From a virus, in the IMG/VR virus record IMGVR_UViG_3300028559_000200, positions 1 to 23,227 of that record: a DNA stretch of 23,227 nt; one strand, written 5' to 3'. Shown here one piece after another: positions 22,186 to 23,227 of this stretch. The notes below the pieces were generated by a model that had not been told where the DNA came from, searched no databases, and worked only from the letters and a program-made list of their open reading frames with translations. The translations under genes were made by a program, and so were the position numbers. The stretch's first letter is position 1. Every line of letters begins with the position of its first letter.

Positions 22186-22568
22186 TTGTTCATAAACCCG
22201 GCCTTTTGACCGGCAGGCATTGGGGCAATTGAGTCATTAAAATACTGCCACCATTCTTTAGGATCAGGTGAGGTGTTAATAACTGCAATTACCTCAACGT
22301 CATTGCAGTTAATCATTCGGTATGCTTGCATAAAAATGTCATATACGGGTATTAAATTCTTTTGTGCAGGATTATATTTTAATTGCCCTGTTGGTGGTTC
22401 ATAATTTAAAATATTACGACCTAGTTGAGACATTAAAAGTCCTTTATCATTTGTACATAACATACGTCTATAATCACCAAATCCGGCCTTCTCTATTTTC
22501 CTTCTAAACCTCAGCTCAACAACATTAGTCATTAAGAGCTGGGCTAGAGCTGCTCGGCCTAATCTCAT
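22182..22568 (-). CDS. Phage protein resembling the Sm-like/SH3 beta-barrel (WYL_2-type) family (128 aa)
   Basis: The layout VVELRFRRKIEK...YRRMLCTND, then LNYEPPTGQL and NLIPVYDIFMQAYRMINCND followed by VEVIAVI, matches, from memory, small T4-like phage proteins annotated with an Sm-like/SH3 beta-barrel (WYL_2) fold: 'V-x-F-x-F-x-K...x-R-x-M-x-C-T' and a late 'N-L-x-x-x-D-x-x-x-x-x-x-R-x-I'. The role is unknown; the fold suggests nucleic-acid or protein binding. It overlaps GroES by 4 nt and the 126-residue gene by 4 nt. Confidence 0.75.
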   Translation of the reverse strand: MRLGRAALAQLLMTNVVELRFRRKIEKAGFGDYRRMLCTNDKGLLMSQLGRNILNYEPPTGQLKYNPAQKNLIPVYDIFMQAYRMINCNDVEVIAVINTSPDPKEWWQYFNDSIAPMPAGQKAGFMNK

Positions 22569-22975
22569 TTTTTCTTTTTCTTCTTGTCTGCCTCCTTTTC
22601 AATAGGCTTACAAATACCAAAAATACGATCTTCAGAAAGAAAGACTAACATTTTGCCATTTCTTTGAATTGACTGCAATCCTCTATCACCAGGAAAGATA
22701 ATTACGTCTCCCACTTTAACCTGCTTGCAAGCTGGGCCTGCAAGCTTAACTCTTGCTACCCGCCAAGCTCTATTATCAATAACTTGGTTAGGTAAAATAA
22801 TACCATTGCGCATTATTGATTTACCATCAGAAGCTACATCAACGTATTCTACTGAAATTACATTTGAAAGAAGTTCAACAATTTCATAGTCTTCTGGAAG
22901 AGGTACATCTTTGTAATCTTCAGGTGTAATTCCGTTTACTTCAGCATCTAGGCTAGCCATCGAGTGTGCGATCAT
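22565..22975 (-). CDS. GroES-like co-chaperonin (functional analogue of T4 gp31)
   Basis: The GroES fold elements are visible: a mobile-loop-like stretch DGKSIMRNGIILPNQ with the Gly-Ile-Ile-Leu chaperonin-binding tripeptide region at residues 58-61 (GroES has G-I-V-L), then WRVARVKLAG, VKVGDVIIFPGDRG (about 87-99), and VFLSEDRIFGI. At 136 residues it is longer than GroES (97) and T4 gp31 (111), with an extra N-terminal arm of about 30 residues and a poly-Lys C-terminus (KKKKKK). The role known for T4 gp31 is to pair with host GroEL to fold the major capsid protein; no GroEL is encoded here. It lies directly after the gp62-like gene. Confidence 0.85.
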   Translation of the reverse strand: MIAHSMASLDAEVNGITPEDYKDVPLPEDYEIVELLSNVISVEYVDVASDGKSIMRNGIILPNQVIDNRAWRVARVKLAGPACKQVKVGDVIIFPGDRGLQSIQRNGKMLVFLSEDRIFGICKPIEKEADKKKKKK

Positions 22976-22987
22976 ATATAGTATAAA

Positions 22988-23227
22988 TTAAGTAAATTGT
23001 TGTTTAAGTTCAAGTAATAGTTTCATCTCTCTCCTAGACACTTCCATATTAGAGGCCAGCATTTCTACCTTATCATCCTCTTTAGTCTTCTCTTCCTTAA
23101 CCTTCTTAATATATTTGATAAAGGGAGACTGTTTAGATTTAGGAAAAAGCTTTAATAGAAGCTTGTAATGAAGCATCTTATCGATATTGCCTAACATGTT
23201 AACAGATTCATTAATGCCTAGACAGGA
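22988..23227 (-). CDS. 62: C-terminal end of a probable clamp-loader small subunit (T4 gp62-like), partial
   Basis: The frame is open to the right edge, so the true start lies outside the window; an internal ATG at 23197 is not the start. The visible 79 residues (SCLGINESVNMLGNIDKMLH onward) contain MLHYKLLLKLFPKSKQ, SPFIKYIKK, then DDKVEMLASNMEVSRREMKLLLEL. This compares with the T4 gp62 region '[21 protein letters not shown]...IIKLLAKRYQVNTNDAINYKSIL': a 'H-x-x-x-L...P-K-x-K' turn, a basic stretch and a final 'L-A-x-x-x-x-V-S/N' helix pair. If right, it is the small subunit of the sliding-clamp loader. The match is by eye only. Confidence 0.5.
   Translation of the reverse strand, partial: SCLGINESVNMLGNIDKMLHYKLLLKLFPKSKQSPFIKYIKKVKEEKTKEDDKVEMLASNMEVSRREMKLLLELKQQFT

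Overview
This AT-rich window comes from a T4-like (contractile-tailed) bacteriophage genome. Three things identify it: a gp20-type portal protein, a gp15-type tail-sheath stabiliser, and a fragment at the right edge that resembles the C-terminus of the T4 clamp-loader small subunit gp62. A GroES-like co-chaperonin, ThyX, a dCMP deaminase and free-standing HNH endonucleases fit a large lytic phage of the aquatic/marine T4-like group, although habitat cannot be proven from the sequence. The host is unknown. Almost no gene has a recognisable Shine-Dalgarno sequence; starts are instead preceded by A/T-only leaders. That would suit a host such as the Bacteroidota, but this is only an inference.

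Layout from left to right. Positions 1-9537 (minus strand) are a virion-gene block, transcribed right to left: portal, a small BppU-like structural protein, a 1984-residue collagen-like fibre, a 246-residue structural protein, and the start of a second collagen-like fibre that runs off the left edge. Positions 9593-11000 (plus strand) are a small early-type cassette: a coiled-coil protein, ThyX, two small conserved proteins, a long RNA hairpin and a possible 27-residue membrane peptide. Positions 10997-12147 (minus) hold an Ig-like structural protein and gp15. Positions 12192-15568 alternate between two plus-strand HNH endonucleases and minus-strand genes: an unknown 119-residue protein, an HExxH putative metallopeptidase and a nucleotide-sugar epimerase/reductase. 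Positions 15572-19565 (minus) form a compact, overlapping eight-gene operon with GMP reductase, a calcineurin-like phosphoesterase, a lipoprotein and several unknowns. Positions 19614-20737 (plus) carry an AbrB/RHH-like regulator, a 51-residue membrane protein and dCMP deaminase. Positions 20730-23227 (minus) carry a 43-residue basic protein, a 307-residue acidic protein, two small proteins, GroES and the gp62-like end.

How the genes fit together. dCMP deaminase and ThyX form a dUMP-to-dTMP supply route, and GMP reductase links the guanine pool to IMP. The structural genes build head, neck, sheath end and very long fibres. A T4-late-type element, (T/C)ATAAATA, lies 5-10 nt upstream of the starts of the 246-residue gene, the 113-residue gene, gp15 and the 307-residue gene, with a near match at the portal. 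I did not find it ahead of the metabolic operon genes. This suggests late regulation and implies that the otherwise unrecognised 307-residue protein is a late, virion-related product.

The most unusual content is the collagen-like module: about 580 Gly-X-Y triplets with Gln in most Y positions and almost no proline, next to a second fibre gene with 135-bp tandem repeats. Other points of note are the late-promoter/start-codon overlap, the 26-bp multi-stem hairpin at 10829-10916, and the paired HNH genes with a duplicated start region. Several real genes are very short (27, 43, 48 and 51 codons). No tRNA, CRISPR array or insertion sequence was seen.
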